NCBI RefSeq assembly: GCF_008831285.2
Contig: NC_045149.1
Location: 15,092,578 to 15,156,577, forward strand
Length of the DNA stretch: 64,000 bases
Source: Nymphaea colorata
Taxonomy: Eukaryota; Streptophyta; Magnoliopsida; Nymphaeales; Nymphaeaceae
Reading direction: 5' to 3'
Positions within the stretch are counted from its first letter, which is position 1. Each line of letters starts with the position of its first letter. The notes below the pieces were generated by a model. It had not been told where the DNA came from, searched no databases, and was given only the letters and a program-made list of their open reading frames with translations. Positions 41,701 to 55,112 of this stretch are shown one piece after another. The translations under genes and the position numbers were made by a program.

Positions 41701-44700
41701 ATTTTCTTTATTTTTGGGTTAGTTAGTAGTTCCCAGGAAGGAAAAACAAATGATAAACAGGAACACTATAGAAGAAATGAGCATGTTAAGGAGTTGACCT
41801 GATTATAGGAGAGAAAAATGTGTTTAGTGTTAGGTAAGAGGGAGGAGTGGAAGGGTGAGGACATCATGAGCAAGGTGAGAAGCCCAGTTCCTGCCTCAAA
41901 ATGACCGAGTCCTGGTATCCTCCTTGAGCTATCTGACATCCACCAATATCTTAATTTCACATGGAACGAGGGAATAGAAATTGACTATTTTGGTTGCTCT
42001 TTAAAGGTCTTCCAGTTTCATTGATTCCAAATTCTCCACTATGTGGTGTCCGAAGTGTTGGCTTGGTGCAATTGTTCAGACACTCTTTCTTGTCATGTAT
42101 GAAGAGCAGAAGAGAACATTTATGTGGACTGCAAATGTGGCAGCTGTATTATATATATATATAAGTAATTGAGCCATCACACAAGGTTCACTTCGTCACT
42201 GCTATACGAGACTTGAGCTGTCCAATGTTTTCAGATCGGATGGCTCTGCTTTTTCTTTAATAGAAAAATAAAATAAAAAAAATGAAGGGCATCCCCTACC
42301 TCCACCTGCTCTCTCTCTCTCTCTCCTTCCTCTAAAAAAAGAGAAACAAACATTAGATCTAATGGAGGGAGAGAAAAAAGAGAAAGAGTTGCATCAATCT
42401 GGTGTTGACAAGAAACAAAAAGAAAACTTAGACGTGGTTGTTGCTATATACAAGATTATCAGGTAAGAAATTAGCAGCTGTAAGGACTTCTGCAAGGGTA
42501 ATTATGCCCCTGTTGTATGAAAAAAAGCCTGGAGAAAAGGAGTCTATGTGGATCAAGCAAATAGTTAGTGGATCCTATGTCTTTTGCCACACATGCATGT
42601 TTCTATCTCCGTGCATTTTTTTTTTGTAGCTATAGCAGGAAATATTTTATTTTTTTGGAAATTTGATAAACTTTTCAATCATCTTGAATCAGGACAATGA
42701 CTAGTTTTTCTAGCCAATTGTTACCCTTCACCTGTTAGTTCTTTTGGATAATTTGCATTTCTTTTGGATCATGCTGACATGAGGGGTTTAATTATTTTTT
42801 TAGTAATTTGGCCTGTGTGTGTGATTTGCTTGTCGACTATCATTTTAACTTTAAGCAAAGATTGTTTGGGTTTCCTGAGATGATTAATTAAGCACATTGT
42901 TTTTCTTCATATATATTAATACCCTAATGTTGATGTACTTCAAGTTCTGGAACACCATAGGAATCTGCAAAGCGTATCTGTGTCTATTGTTCTGAGTTAA
43001 TGATTTTCCATTCTTCTTTCTGTTGCAAGCTATTGGGAAGAAAATGTATGTTCATAGAAATGTATTTGTGTAGAGTGGTGCATATAGTTGTCTAATTCTG
43101 CATTCCATTAGTTTGGGCACAAGCATTTCCAAACTCAAGTGATGACAGTATCTCAAAAGATATTATGTTACATTCTGGTGCTTGAACTATGTTCTGTGCA
43201 ATGAACATCTGTCCCCTTAAATGTACTAGGAGATTCTTGAAGGACCTGAACCAATAAGCATCTCTTTTTCTCCTTCTTTTTTACTACAGAATGGATGAAA
43301 TTGGTTTAACGGGTTCATCAACAGAAGGTGTTTCAAAGGCGGGAAGCTTAGATGGCGCTAGAAGAATGGCGTTAAAGAACATTGAAGCTTTTATTCAGAC
43401 TTTTTTTGATCAACATTTATTTGCAGCTGCAGCTGCATCCTCAGCTCCTGCATCTTTAACTCAAGTTGTGGAGGCAGTACGTATACAAGAAGCAGGACAT
43501 CTTAGATGCAGGTGCTTTCTGATGCCTTGTCTAAACAAACAAAAGAAACATAAGAAAAATATCTAGCCATATGATTTCTTGTCAAACTAGGATTATAACT
43601 GCTTGTGAGTATGATAAGGAAACTTTGGGTGTCAGTTAATTGGTTCCAACTTGCCAGTGTAAATTGCTGATGTTTGAGGTTAAAATTAGAACAGTTGGAT
43701 TTAGAAGGCAGCGAAAGCTGGGTTTGCTTTCTGTAACATTATTATTCTATGAGATAAGAACTTCAGTTTTCCATTTTATCATGTGGTCATCCGTCATGCA
43801 TAAAGTTTAGTGTCTTCTCTCGTCCAAGTTTCCATAAAATATTTAAAATTCGACAAGTGAGCAAATTTTTTTTTTTTAATATTTCATTTAAAATACAAAA
43901 GTTTAGAAGAACTTCATTTTTCCTTTGTCATGTGGGCGTCCTCTCTGCATAGATTTTGGTGTCTTCTCTGTGAGTTCCGTAATAGAATTTAAAATTCAGC
44001 AAGGAAGAGCAAGAACTTTTTTGCAATATCATCTAAAATTCCAAAACCTGCCTGTTTAAAAGATTCCCAAATGCTATGTCTGTTCATGTTTCCATCAGAT
44101 ACTGTAGCTTTTATTGAAGTAATCCGTTTGTCAGTTCTGGTTTTCAATTTAAATTCACTTACACTTTACAAATAACTTTGATGATTGTTTTACAGTGGGG
44201 CAGAGATAGGAAGATTCATTAGCATGTTGAGGAACACATCATCTATTCTGAGATCGTGTGCAGCTTTTGCCCTTTTGCAGGTGCATATCATGTGTTTCTG
44301 TGAATGAGAACTGAAGTTTATATATTATGAGAATTTTTGGACAGACACTGGCCACTGGAAAGCTTTCCAAACTTTCACGTGGCTGCCAAAGGCATACATG
44401 TTTGCCAGTTTCTAGACAAGATTGGTGCTTTTTCAATGCTTATCATGCCAATTTTATTGGGGACTGGTAGGAAGTCATCAGACTGTAATGGATACTTCGT
44501 GAGCTACTGCTCTTATAAATATTGCAGATCTCTAATCTGCAATTTCTACCATCTGATATTTAATTTCTAGTTTCTCTAATATGTTAGCTGGTGTCTTTAA
44601 CATTTTTTACTGTTATTTGCGTGCTGGTTTAGTTTGATATCATTCATTCCGTTGACTGCAGTTCACAATACCTGGAAGTCGGCATGCTGTACACCATGCA

Positions 44701-44844
44701 AGTCTCTTGCACAAGGCTGGTGCTGCTCGTGTACTGCGTGCTGCAGCAGCATCAGCAACAGCACCAATTGAGGCTAAGGTCTTTGCAAGAATTGTTCTAC
44801 GCAACCTTGAACACCATCCATTTGAAGCTTGTAGCTTGACATGA
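35755..44844 (+). CDS. ARABIDILLO: ARABIDILLO F-box/LRR/armadillo-repeat protein
   Basis: Twelve coding exons: 35755-37131, 37317-37475, 37588-37668, 37755-37886, 39082-39209, 40242-40329, 40977-41071, 41173-41236, 41405-41577, 43290-43511, 44196-44280, 44662-44844. They total 928 residues against about 930 in Arabidopsis ARABIDILLO-1. The start MSRRVRRKP carries a basic nuclear signal. F-box at about 44-84 (WTGLPDDTVIQVLSCLNYRD). Leucine-rich repeats at about 95-310. Armadillo repeats from about 380 to 760, with recurring AAGALWNLS and AAGALANLA helices. The C-terminal part has DGARRMALKNIEAF and LRCSGAEIGRF. Family knowledge: a nuclear F-box protein promoting lateral root formation, probably through SCF-type protein turnover. 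All phases match across introns. Introns 4, 5 and 9 exceed 1 kb. Confidence 0.96.
42148..42163. repeat. (AT)n microsatellite in ARABIDILLO intron 9
   Basis: Short AT dinucleotide run. A CT dinucleotide run follows at 42309-42325 in the same intron. Confidence 0.8.
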
Positions 44845-46029
44845 TTTGTAACATGAGGATGGTTTAAATTTGTTGTCCTCCTCATCAGATGGAAAACGAT
44901 GGGAGAAAGGTGGATAATAAGTTGCATAAGATAGAGAAATGCATGGAAGAAGAATGTCATTGACAAAATTTGGGACTGAGTGTAGACTACTTCATCCTCT
45001 CATGTATATGTTCTTTTTTTGGTTATTAGGATGGAGTAGGGCGTTCTAGGTTGGTTCCAGGATAACAGATGAGGTAATTTGCTACTTTTTCCTTTTTTGT
45101 CTTCCCAAGTTGTGTAAGCTGTAATGTTGTATTGTCACATACATGCCTGACATGTACTCATATGGTTATTCGTTTCTTTCACTTTATGTATACAAGATGG
45201 TGCAGCATGGGGCACAAGATGATCTCAGTTTTTAATTCTTGATTTGAGTGTACTACTAGGGAAAAATTAGTTCTGTGGTACCTAAGTTGGAAATTTTCTT
45301 ACAAAGCCGCCGACTTCTTTCTAAAATGCGGTCACCCACCATTCTCCTGATGTGGGTAGGTGCCTGGTTGTGTAACAGAGATAAGTTGGTTGGATAGGAA
45401 ATGAGTTTAAGCTTGTAGTTGATTAGCTTGAGTGTATGGTGATCTTAGATCCAAGATCTTAGTTCTTCGATTTCTAACCATGATCTGAAATCTTTTGTTT
45501 GAAAGATGCATGGATGACATCGTTTCTCAAACGTTTCTCGCACCTATGTCAAATCCTTGGAAAACTTTGTTGGCCATATCATAGTGGTGATATTGTTGGC
45601 TAGATCGGTGAGTTAAAATGACAAATGCAGACCAATTGCATGCTGCAGAACCAGTGTAGGCTGATCTCTTGGCAAAAGAAGGGATTGTCTGTAGGACCTC
45701 CTTTTGGCAGTAAAGATTCCATATGCGATTGAAGCGTCCCATTTTTTAATACTTGGGCATCTCCTGGAATTATAAAATTTGACAACCGAAGGTTCCAATG
45801 TATGTTCCATATGTGATACGTGAAGGATTGTCAATCAAGTATCAGGGCATGTCCCTTCTAGGTGTTATACTGTTCCTTCTAGAATAATTAAAACAATATG
45901 GGAAAGCATGTTTTGTATTGATCAATAATCTTAACATAAACATGTCGTCGCTAGGCAAAAGGAAAAGAAACGGGACCTGCTCAGGCCTAAAGTCGATAAA
46001 TATGCTAAAAACCAGGTTTGCCACGGGAC
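44845..46029. other. Intergenic, ARABIDILLO 3' side
   Basis: The first 400 bases or so are probably the ARABIDILLO 3' UTR. The remainder has small frames only on both strands, none with a recognisable domain. Confidence 0.45.
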
Positions 46030-47340
46030 GCTAGGGGCGATGTATGTGATTGTTCCAATTCTGATCACTGGAACCGCTTCAACTAGGTTTCTCGCGTTGC
46101 AGGGAGAAGCTCTAGGGGGTGCGCTTCCCCCTCGTCGGGGAGAGGATTTGGGGGCGGGATGGAGTGCGAAGGAGTTGGGGAAGGCGTGGGGGAGCGCAGG
46201 GGGTCTTCGGAACGTGCTGGAGGTGGAGGCGGTGCGGATGGTCCCCATTCTGGTTGGAGTTTGGTTAAAGGGTGGAGCTCCGTCGAAGATCAGCGGTCGA
46301 ATAGGAGGGAGACTTCTCCTCTAATGGCCAGCGAACGGTCAATGCCACCTCGCCATTCTACCAGGATCCTACTAGGTAATGATCCGGCCTTTTAAAGTTT
46401 TCTGCGTTGCCGCTTAGCTGGGGAGAATGGTAGATCTCGACTGGACTAACAATTTGTTTTTGAGTCCTTGGTTGAATTCGTAATATCCACTTCATGTTCG
46501 ATGGGGAATAGCAAGTTCCTGATCAAGGTGTCGTCTAAGGAAGAACTCAACTCGATGCTCCGTCCAGGGGGTTGGAGGGTGGGGGGAACGGGTCTTGGTC
46601 GCCAACTGGTGACGGGCTGCATCAGATTCCTCCTAGGGATGTGAAAGAGGGCCTTAAATGGTGGACGAAACAAAAATTCAAGCGTAAGGAGCTTCCAAAA
46701 ATGCTGGTCTATTTGCTCTCATCTAGTAGTATGGTGGGTTTGGAAATTAAGGAATGAAAGAAGGCACAAGGAGTAAAATAGACAGCGAGATGTAGTAGAA
46801 GCTGCCTGCCTAGGAAGTCTTTATGCATCAGTTTCAGTAGATAGACCGGAATTCTGCATCTTCGAAGCCGATCGGGACTTGGATAGTCATGGGGATTAAA
46901 TGGCACAACTGGCATTGGGACCATGGCATCGAGCTTTGCATCCAGATTGATTTTTTTTGAGAAAGGATGGAGCTATTAGGGTGGCTACCTTGGTGCGCCG
47001 CCACTATGGCAAATTTTTGTATGACGCAGTCTGCTGCAGCGAGAAATCCTTTCCAAGTCCACGTCTGTGGATGCTCAACCATTGTCTTCAAGAATCAGGG
47101 AGGGGAGGCAACATAATTCATTTGCAAACCAGCTGCAACAGATGGAGGCGCAGACTCGGAAGAATTGTTTCGGGGATTGATCTTTTCCTTGCTTTTTTTT
47201 GGAGAATCACAAATATGCCAGACGGGTTGAATATATCTATCAGGGGCTTGTCAATTGAGGTTTCTTCGGTTCTCAGTGCGGAGGTTTTCGTTTCTTCCTG
47301 CCTTTCTTGCTAATCAGGACCCTAATTCATTTTGTGTGTA
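46030..47340 (+). mobile_element. Degraded LINE-like/RNase H relic
   Basis: A GC-richer island (46060-46340) unlike its AT-rich surroundings is followed by broken plus-strand reading frames. Near 46725-46770, across a frame change, it reads VWWVWKLRNERRHKE, similar to the Trp-rich 'WxxWKxRN' stretch that precedes RNase H in plant LINE reverse-transcriptase proteins. At 46957-47100 it reads DGAIRVATLVRRHYGKF, similar to the DG..G.G.V.RD..G.F opening of an RNase H domain. Multiple frameshifts and stops rule out activity. The similarity is weak and judged by eye, and no terminal repeats were found. Confidence 0.35.
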
Positions 47341-48825
47341 CATGTCCTCAATTTTTTGTCAATAAATGCAGTGGGGCTTTCCTCTCGCATGAATTCTCCT
47401 GAAAAGCCAGCCCATCTTAAAATCTAATTCTCAAAGCTGCAATCAGATCCAATTTGATAACAAAGTTAATATGTCATTCTTAAAGTTGAATTGAATGTGA
47501 ATGTGCCAAGAAAAAAAACTGGCACATTACATTAAAAGTGATATTCATTATCCAGTTTGATGCTTTTGTGAGATAAAAAACAAACTCTATCTCAATTGGA
47601 TGTCATTTGCCAACTCCAAATCCGAAACAGTACTCTGTTTGGTTTTGAAAACTTTTTGATATCTATTGGAATCCTGATGGACCCCATCTTACTCAGTTGG
47701 AAGACTTGCTGCTCCCCGAATTCAGAATATCCATGTCAAGCAACAAGAGTCGGAGATTAGATGGGCGGTCGACAAGTGCGGAATGAAGCAATAATTACTT
47801 GCCAACTCCAAACTTCTCCTTGGAAAAACATGAGGCGCTTCACCTTTACTTGTTTTGCCTGTGGGAAGCGATTCCTGTGTTCTGACATAAGAATGGAAGG
47901 GTGTAAAGCCGCCCTCCCCCTGTGAAGCATGCCCCCCAGGCGCCCACTGTAAAATGGCAACAAAAAGATGGTACTTATTTGAAATTGTAACTCTTGAGGG
48001 ACGTCTTCCTATTAAATACACAAGGGAGCTGTTGAGTTTATTTAGAATTTTATATCGAACTCAAATGTTATAAATATCTAATATTCAAAACCAGGGTTTC
48101 TTTTTTCCTTTTTTTTTTTTGTTTATAACTGCAGCTAAATGGAGACTTGTCATTTGAGGGCGATCGTTGTGTTCTTTCCTATCCAGTGAGGGCGGCAGGG
48201 ACGTTTGAGCTTAAAATATTATATTTTATATAATGTAAATGTACTTGTTATTGAGCAAATATAGTATATACAATTATATACATAGTATACAGTTTCGGCC
48301 CAATAAAAAATATATCTTGTAATATAAATGATATTTTAAGTAGGCAAGTGGCCAAGATTTTTTTTCTCAATATAAGCTTACCGACAATTATCCGATATTG
48401 GTACTTTGAATATCGCGGGAATGAGAACAGTGGTGGTTGTCATGAAGTTTAACTATTCCACTCAAATAGAAACAAAAGAATGAGTTATCATAATAAAAGG
48501 GTAAACGCAAAAAGACGCGCAATCGTTTCCAAATGGAAAAAAAAAGGAACATATAGGGCCACCTCATGCTCGGTTTTTTTAATAAATTATTGTAAAAAGT
48601 AAGCACTAATAAGAAATATTTTATATATGAGTCGCTATATTCAAATTTTTTGTTTGTTGATGGCCATATGGAAAATTTGTGATATAAATGTCAGCACGAT
48701 GTTGTCCAGGGACGTCGCAAAGGAGGAGTCTACCGTTCTGCTCTTACCTTCTATTCCGTTCTCGCTTCGAGTTTCCTGTTGAGTTTCTTGGTGTTCGGTG
48801 GTCGCCAACGACGGCAATTGAGAAA
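47341..48825. other. AT-rich intergenic and 5' side of the DUF676 hydrolase
   Basis: No gene seen. It is very AT-rich around 48220-48320. The leader of the next gene probably lies at about 48690-48825, which is G/C/T-rich and joins its ATG in an open frame. Confidence 0.45.
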
Positions 48826-51800
48826 ATGCCCGATCGCTTCTCCGAGAACAACGACGGCATGGATGCAGCCGTTGTCAACGGCGGCGCTGGGGGGGAGTTG
48901 GTGGTAGGCTTGCCGGATCATCTCGTCGTGATGGTCCATGGGATCCTCGGAAAGTACGAGAGTTGATCGTAATTATTCTCTTCGTTTCTCTGCTTCTTTT
49001 CTTCTGGAAGTTTTGATTCTGCGTCTCAATGTGCTTCTTCTTCTTCTTGTTTTGCTTCTTGTGTTGGGTTTTCTGTTGACGATCCTGGTTCTTGTTGGAA
49101 TGGGGGCCTTCTTATGGTCAAAGGTTGGTGGGGGAGTAGGATTTGACGTGGTCGTATTATATTTGTTCGTTCTGCGGTTTTGGAATGAGAAGGGATGCGA
49201 GAAGACGATGTTAGAATCGCGGTTATCTTTTTTTTTTCCCTAAAAATTTCCTTTATTCTGGACGCAACGGAAAGTTTGGTTTAAATGTTTTGATCCATTT
49301 ACAAACATGGAACTAGGGATTTTATGTCATATATATGTTAGAAATGAGAAGGGTTCGGAAGGGTCCGTAAAAAGAGCATCGGTTGGTAAGTTCTTGGAGT
49401 TGGAATTAGACGTGTTATGTTTCTACATGTTGGATTCTGGAAGTTGGAGTTGTTACGTCGAAGGCGGTAGCGTGCTTGAAAGTACGATAGAACGGTATGT
49501 TTGAGCGTGAGAATCAAGAACGTTCGATAGCAAATGTTTGTTATGATTAGGGTCGAGCTCAAGAAATCATATTTGGAATAGGTCTGAAGTTAGGGCCGGT
49601 GCAGCGACATGGAGATCAATGTATGTCATTAATAACGAAATGTGACGTATGAGCAATTGGGCCCATCTTGGCGTAGGACTGGGTGGTGATCAAGAGGTTA
49701 TTTCGTGTTTGTGTGTAATCGCATCCTCCATGTGGAGTGGACTTAATTGTAAACCTTCTTGAAAACATAATGAATCTACATGACTTGTCCATGTTTGTCA
49801 GGAGCGCTGGATGAGGTATCCTTCTAATGATTTTCAGATACTAAGCCTAGTAAGAGGTATAGGTTAGGTAAAAGAGTATCAGTTTCATTACGATAGTCTT
49901 TTCAGAATTAGATGGCTTGAGTTTTGTCGTCTCGAAAAGGAAAAAGCAAAGTCAATAGTTTCTTTGTAGAGTTTCTTTGATTGTTTTTTATTCTTTGTTT
50001 CAAGTTAAATGTATGCACTAATAATTCTTTAAGCAAAAAGACGGACGCCATAGTTGGCACATTGACCGGGTCTTGTATCTCAAGTGATATGCATCTCTTC
50101 TCCACTTATTATAGCTTTTCACTTTTCAGTTTTTTCGTAGCATTCTTTTGTTTATTGTTCTGTTGTACTTTTTTTCCCTGTCGATAAGTTGCTTTTTGAC
50201 TTAACCTACACATGGTTTCTCTTATTCACGTTCTTTGTGTGTGGCACACGCTGTGGATTAGATTGATCGCTTCCATATTGAGATGCATCTGCTTTTTCTT
50301 CTTTGTTGCAGTGCTACTGATTGGAAATTTGCTGCTGAACAATTTGTTCGGGTTCTTCCAGATAAAGTAGTTGTCCATTGTAAGTATTCACTTTCAATTT
50401 TAACGTGATGAATTACTTAAAATCTAGATAAAAACCGAAAGGAATCAGAATGATTTTTTGTCTGTTTTTGTTACTCTGCTTCCTGTCTGTGCACTTCCTT
50501 ATGTCACTGTAAAAGTCATATTCTCTGACACCCCTCGAGCTTGTTTTTCCCTGATTGTACTGCAATGGTTTGACTTATGCATACAAAAGTGCAGAAGGAA
50601 GGTTTTTGTGAAGTGCTGAGTTTAGCATAACCATGCATCAGGAACACAACAAAGTATAACAGATACCATCAGGAACACAACAAAGTATAACAGATACCTA
50701 ACAGAAATGTAGTTTCATAAAATTAAGTTAGAAGTTGGGATTATTTTTTTCATGCCCATGATGCCTGTTCCATCTATTTGGACAAATGGTCGAAAACTGT
50801 GCAAGGAAGAATCAAATTTAAGGCAAACTATTAACATTAAGGTTATAAATTAGAACGTTCTATCTTGTTTTGGCTGGGTATTAATCTTGAGTTTGAAAAA
50901 ACCTCTACGTTTACCATTCTTAAGCCATGCATTACTCTTATAAAATCTAAACAGTTACAGTACGCTCACTTCATTTTTAACGGTAACACCTGACCATAGC
51001 TATGAATTTACCCTCACAGTCTATGCATGGCCTTTTCAAGCATGAGTACTGGTACTTGACTATCATTACAATTTATAACCCAAAATCTTTTGGTGTAAAT
51101 GGTCTTTTTTTTATTTATTTAAAGGTTCATTTTTTTGCCAGGTTTGCATTTGATTTTTATTACACATATCAGTATATTGGATGTGGATTTATTCCTGCTA
51201 ATTTAGGTCCTGCATGGAACATGAGTCCAGGATCAACAGATGATACAAATTGCATTTAATTGTGGTGTTATGTACTTGGAGTCATTTGAAGGCCTCATTT
51301 CTGCTAGTTTATTTTAACATAAGTTTCTTCAACAAAAGGCAAGAACTGGCAAGGATCGCTACCATTCAATGTAAAATTTAACAAATTCATTTATCCATAT
51401 GCAACATGGATGGAAAAACCAATTGTCCTTTTTTTCTAGATCTTTTTGGAGAGCTCTTCATGTTGGTGGTTTAGGTCAACCTTGCAAAAGGGAAAATTTG
51501 GGTAAATGATCAAATTGCATCAAAATCATATTAAAACTGAGTCAACTGACTTTGTTGTATTGGTAATCTAGATTCTATTGTCTATGCCACAAAAAATGTG
51601 GTGGATTTGTAGGTCTGAGTTTGTTTCTATGCTTTCAGGCATTTAGTTTGAAAAAAAAAAACAATTCATCCCTGACCTTTCCTTTAAAAGAAATGAATGC
51701 TTCACATAGTTTCTCTTGCCATATGTTTTATCCTCTTGCAGCTGTGATGCCTATTTGCTCAAACTGTTGTGTCCATGCCATTGATATCATGGCTTTCGTT

Positions 51801-54800
51801 TAGTTGCTGTAACATTTTTCTTTTCTACAATTTTATGTTATTGTCTAGTACAAGTGATTGTTAATTTAGAAGGCACTTGATGTTGATGCGAGCATATTGA
51901 CCTTAGATGTTTCTAAAATTCCATCCAGGTAGTCAAAGAAATGTCTCCAAATTGACCTTAGATGGTGTTGATGTGATGGGAGAACGTTTAGCAGAAGAGG
52001 TTTGTAGTCCTTATCTAAATGTGTTTAGCTAGAATTTTGTCATTTAAGAATTCTCAAGCCATGAGTTTATGTTTATGTTGACAGAAAGACTGCTTAAAAT
52101 TGTTAGGTAAAAGAAGTTGTCGAACAAATGCCCAAAGTTCGGAAGATCTCATTTATCGCACACTCTGTGGGAGGTCTAGTTGCTAGGTATGCCATTGGTA
52201 GGCTATATGAGCCCCCTCAATCAGAGGAAGAAAATGAAGATGTTTCGGCTAATGGTGCACAAGGAAGAAGCTTAAGAGGTACTATATGTGGCCTAGAAGC
52301 AGCGAATTTTATCACAGTTGCAACACCTCATCTTGGCTCAAGAGGTAACAAACAGGTATTACTTGTCTCATATTTGCTGCAAGTTTTGTTGCTTCGATTT
52401 TGCACTGGGGATTTTATTGATGGAACTTTATTCCACGCTAGAATTAATGAGAATCCTATTGCAAAGGGATATGATCATCTCCTGATATTGTTTAAGTGTG
52501 TCTCTGTTACTGCTTGCATTTGTGTTTTGTGGCGACTTGTCCGTATGGTGCTAAAAGCTGCTTCCATGCTTGAACTTTATTCACAGGTTCCATTCCTTTT
52601 TGGTGTCCCCATATTTGAAAAGGCTGCTTGTCTTGTCATCCACTGGATCTTCAGGAGAACTGGAAGGCATCTTTTTCTTACTGATAATGAAGAAGGGAAG
52701 CTCCCATTACTGCAACTCATGTTGACAGACTGCGGTGACCTCTATTTCATGTCTGTGGAGTACACTTTAATTACTTTAAAATTATCCTTCGTGTGTAGAT
52801 TTAGCTGGTCTTACTATCAGAAGATGCTAATGTATGATATCTTTTACTCAATAATGCAGGTCTGCATTATGCGCATTTAGACGGCGAGTGGCTTATGCTA
52901 ATGTTGGCTATGATCGTATCCTTACATTCTAAAACTTCTCTTCTTCATGTGTTTATGATTTATGACATCACTTTGTCCTTGACTCTGTGCAACTAAGATA
53001 TTGTAGGCTGGAGGACAGCATCTATTAGGCGCAACTGTGAATTGCCTAAGGTTTCCTGTTGTCTGTTGTAATTAATAATGTGTGTTACTTTATGTGTATA
53101 TATTAACTTCTGATTTTTTATTCTTAATGATGTTGTTTGATGGATCAGTGGGAGGATTCACTAAGTCAGAAATATCCACATATTGTACGTGTGGAAGCTG
53201 CAAAGGTTCCAGAAGAGCAGCATGAACAGATACCTGTTGTGGATGATGGATCTGATGTGCTGGAAGGTTGGTTCACTTCAACATTTATCTCTTGAATTTA
53301 CATGCATTGCAAGTGAATTAACCTTCTAAACTAAGTCATATGGGTGCTGGTATGGGTACAGTTATGCGGGCATGTGGGTGTGTGTGTACACACACACCCA
53401 CAATCCCATAGAAAAATCAAAATTAAAGTAAAATTATATTTGTATCTTAAATCATGTCATTTCATAGTTCATTTGCAGCTTAGAAAAATTACAACACAGT
53501 AGAATCAGAATGTGCTTAAAAAATAAAAAGTAAATCGTTAAAAAAGTAAAACATACCGTGGTGTGTCCCCATACCCATACACGCATATAGGTACTGGTAG
53601 TCCATGTCCAGGGTTGCCCAGGTACCCATGTGACTTCTAAATTTTTGGCATCCAGCAAAATCTTAAAAGTGTGATCTACCCTCTCATGGAATCTCTAAGC
53701 AACCAATTCCCTATAATGAGTTTTCTAGTTGGGCATCTCATACCATGGCAAAAATGATCATCAACATCATCCAAATTTTTCTAGGCAAAGTGAAATTGGC
53801 TGTTTCTTGGTTCTTTAAAGCTTCTTGGTTAAGATGGTATATGGAAATTGTGTGTCATAAGCTTCACTTCTCTTGGAAAGAGGAGTTCGGTAATGGATGG
53901 CTCATTTAGTGCAGCTACTGTAATTGCTTTGCTGTCTGTAGAAATCCAGTGGAAAAGTAATTGGATTCGGTTGGTTTATGGAGGGTTCGTCATAAGTGAT
54001 GTTGGTACTTGATAGTAGCGTGTCTTTTGGTTGAATCAGACTACAGTTGCTGTGTGTGTATGTGTAGCTATTGCAATTGCCTTTGTTGTCCATAAAAATT
54101 TTGTATAGGGAGAAGCTTTAATTAATAGTTAGGCTTGGACGAAACTTTCCATATCCTCCATATGAAGTATACATTTCAGTACTTGGAAAACTTCCAATAC
54201 TTCTTTCCAACTTAATTTATACCACTGAAGGATGGGCACCTATTCTTTGAATGGTTCAGCTGTTGGTTTGCTGGCCATTGCTCATGGACATTAAACATGG
54301 AAATAAATACTTTTATTTCCAATTTCTCTAGAAAACTGTTATTTCATCAAGAATTTGGGTGGATATAAAAATAAATAAAAAAAAAAACATGAATCCAGTG
54401 ATTGATTTTGTCTTCTATTTGACTAAGGAAAGAATATGTATATATGGTTTCTTATATGGTATCAAGTTAACTATTGCAGAAAAACTGGCATCTGGTCTCA
54501 GACGAGTTTCTTGGGAACGAGTTGATGTCAGCTTTCACACTAGCAAGAGGAGGTTTGCGGCACATAGTCTCATTCAGGTCTCTCTCTTTCTTTCTGTGAT
54601 TTATATGTTAATTAGTCTTGAATTTTTTCTATATTCTTGGTTGAAATATATATTTACAGAATTAAAATTTTCACGCATGTCTAGTTAAACATTAATTAAA
54701 TTTTGAGAAATCAGAAATTCATGCAAAGTTGCAGAAAAATGCTCTATTTCATAAATATACCCAATTATTTATACATTATACTATTGTAGTTTTTTCTAGT

Positions 54801-55112
54801 TCATTGTATCAGGAACTCAGGTGGTATGTTTAGAGTCATGTTTTTGTCTATTCCTTTTTCCTTTTTAGTTTAAGGAAATTCATACCTAAGTTTAAAGAAG
54901 TTGATATCGATGACTTGCATACCTTTTTTAATTCGGAAAGACTCAAGCCAATTTCTATTAGATGTGGCGATGGTTATTTCACATTTGCTGAATCGTTTTG
55001 GTCTATTTGTTAAATTCATGATTTGTTCAAATTTTTGTAGGTCAAGGATCCATTTGTGCATTCAGAAGGTGTTGACTGCATAATGCACATGATCGATAAT
55101 TTCCTTTGTTAG
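48826..55112 (+). CDS. Lipase-like alpha/beta hydrolase, DUF676 family
   Basis: Ten coding exons: 48826-48953, 50312-50379, 51929-51999, 52107-52355, 52587-52750, 52860-52915, 52998-53050, 53149-53266, 54480-54577, 55041-55112 (stop TAG). They give 358 residues and closely follow Arabidopsis At4g25770-type proteins. The oxyanion-loop motif MVHGILG ends at residue 42. The nucleophile is Ser109 in IAHSVGGLVARYAIG. GLEAANFITVATPHLGS follows. A likely acid residue is in VGYDHIVGWRTASIRR and a likely catalytic His in RFAAHSLIQ; the last two are inferred from family pattern. No signal peptide is evident. The family is described as putative serine esterase/lipase; the substrate is unknown. The ATG at 48826 is chosen because the longer upstream frame lacks family similarity. 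Intron 4 (52356-52586) is 231 nt and has no stop. Confidence 0.93.
50637..50698. repeat. Perfect 31-bp tandem duplication in hydrolase intron 2
   Basis: Unit 50637-50667 is repeated exactly at 50668-50698 (begins ATCAGGAACACAACAAAG). Exact identity suggests a recent slippage or repair event. No function implied. Confidence 0.95.
53373..53402. repeat. 30-bp perfect palindrome in hydrolase intron 8
   Basis: TGTGGGTG then (TG)n meeting (CA)n and CACCCACA. The two 15-base arms are exact reverse complements with no loop, centred between 53387 and 53388. It lies in a stretch rich in GGGTAT/CCCATACCC motifs (53340-53640) that may be a small foldback element. Confidence 0.9.
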
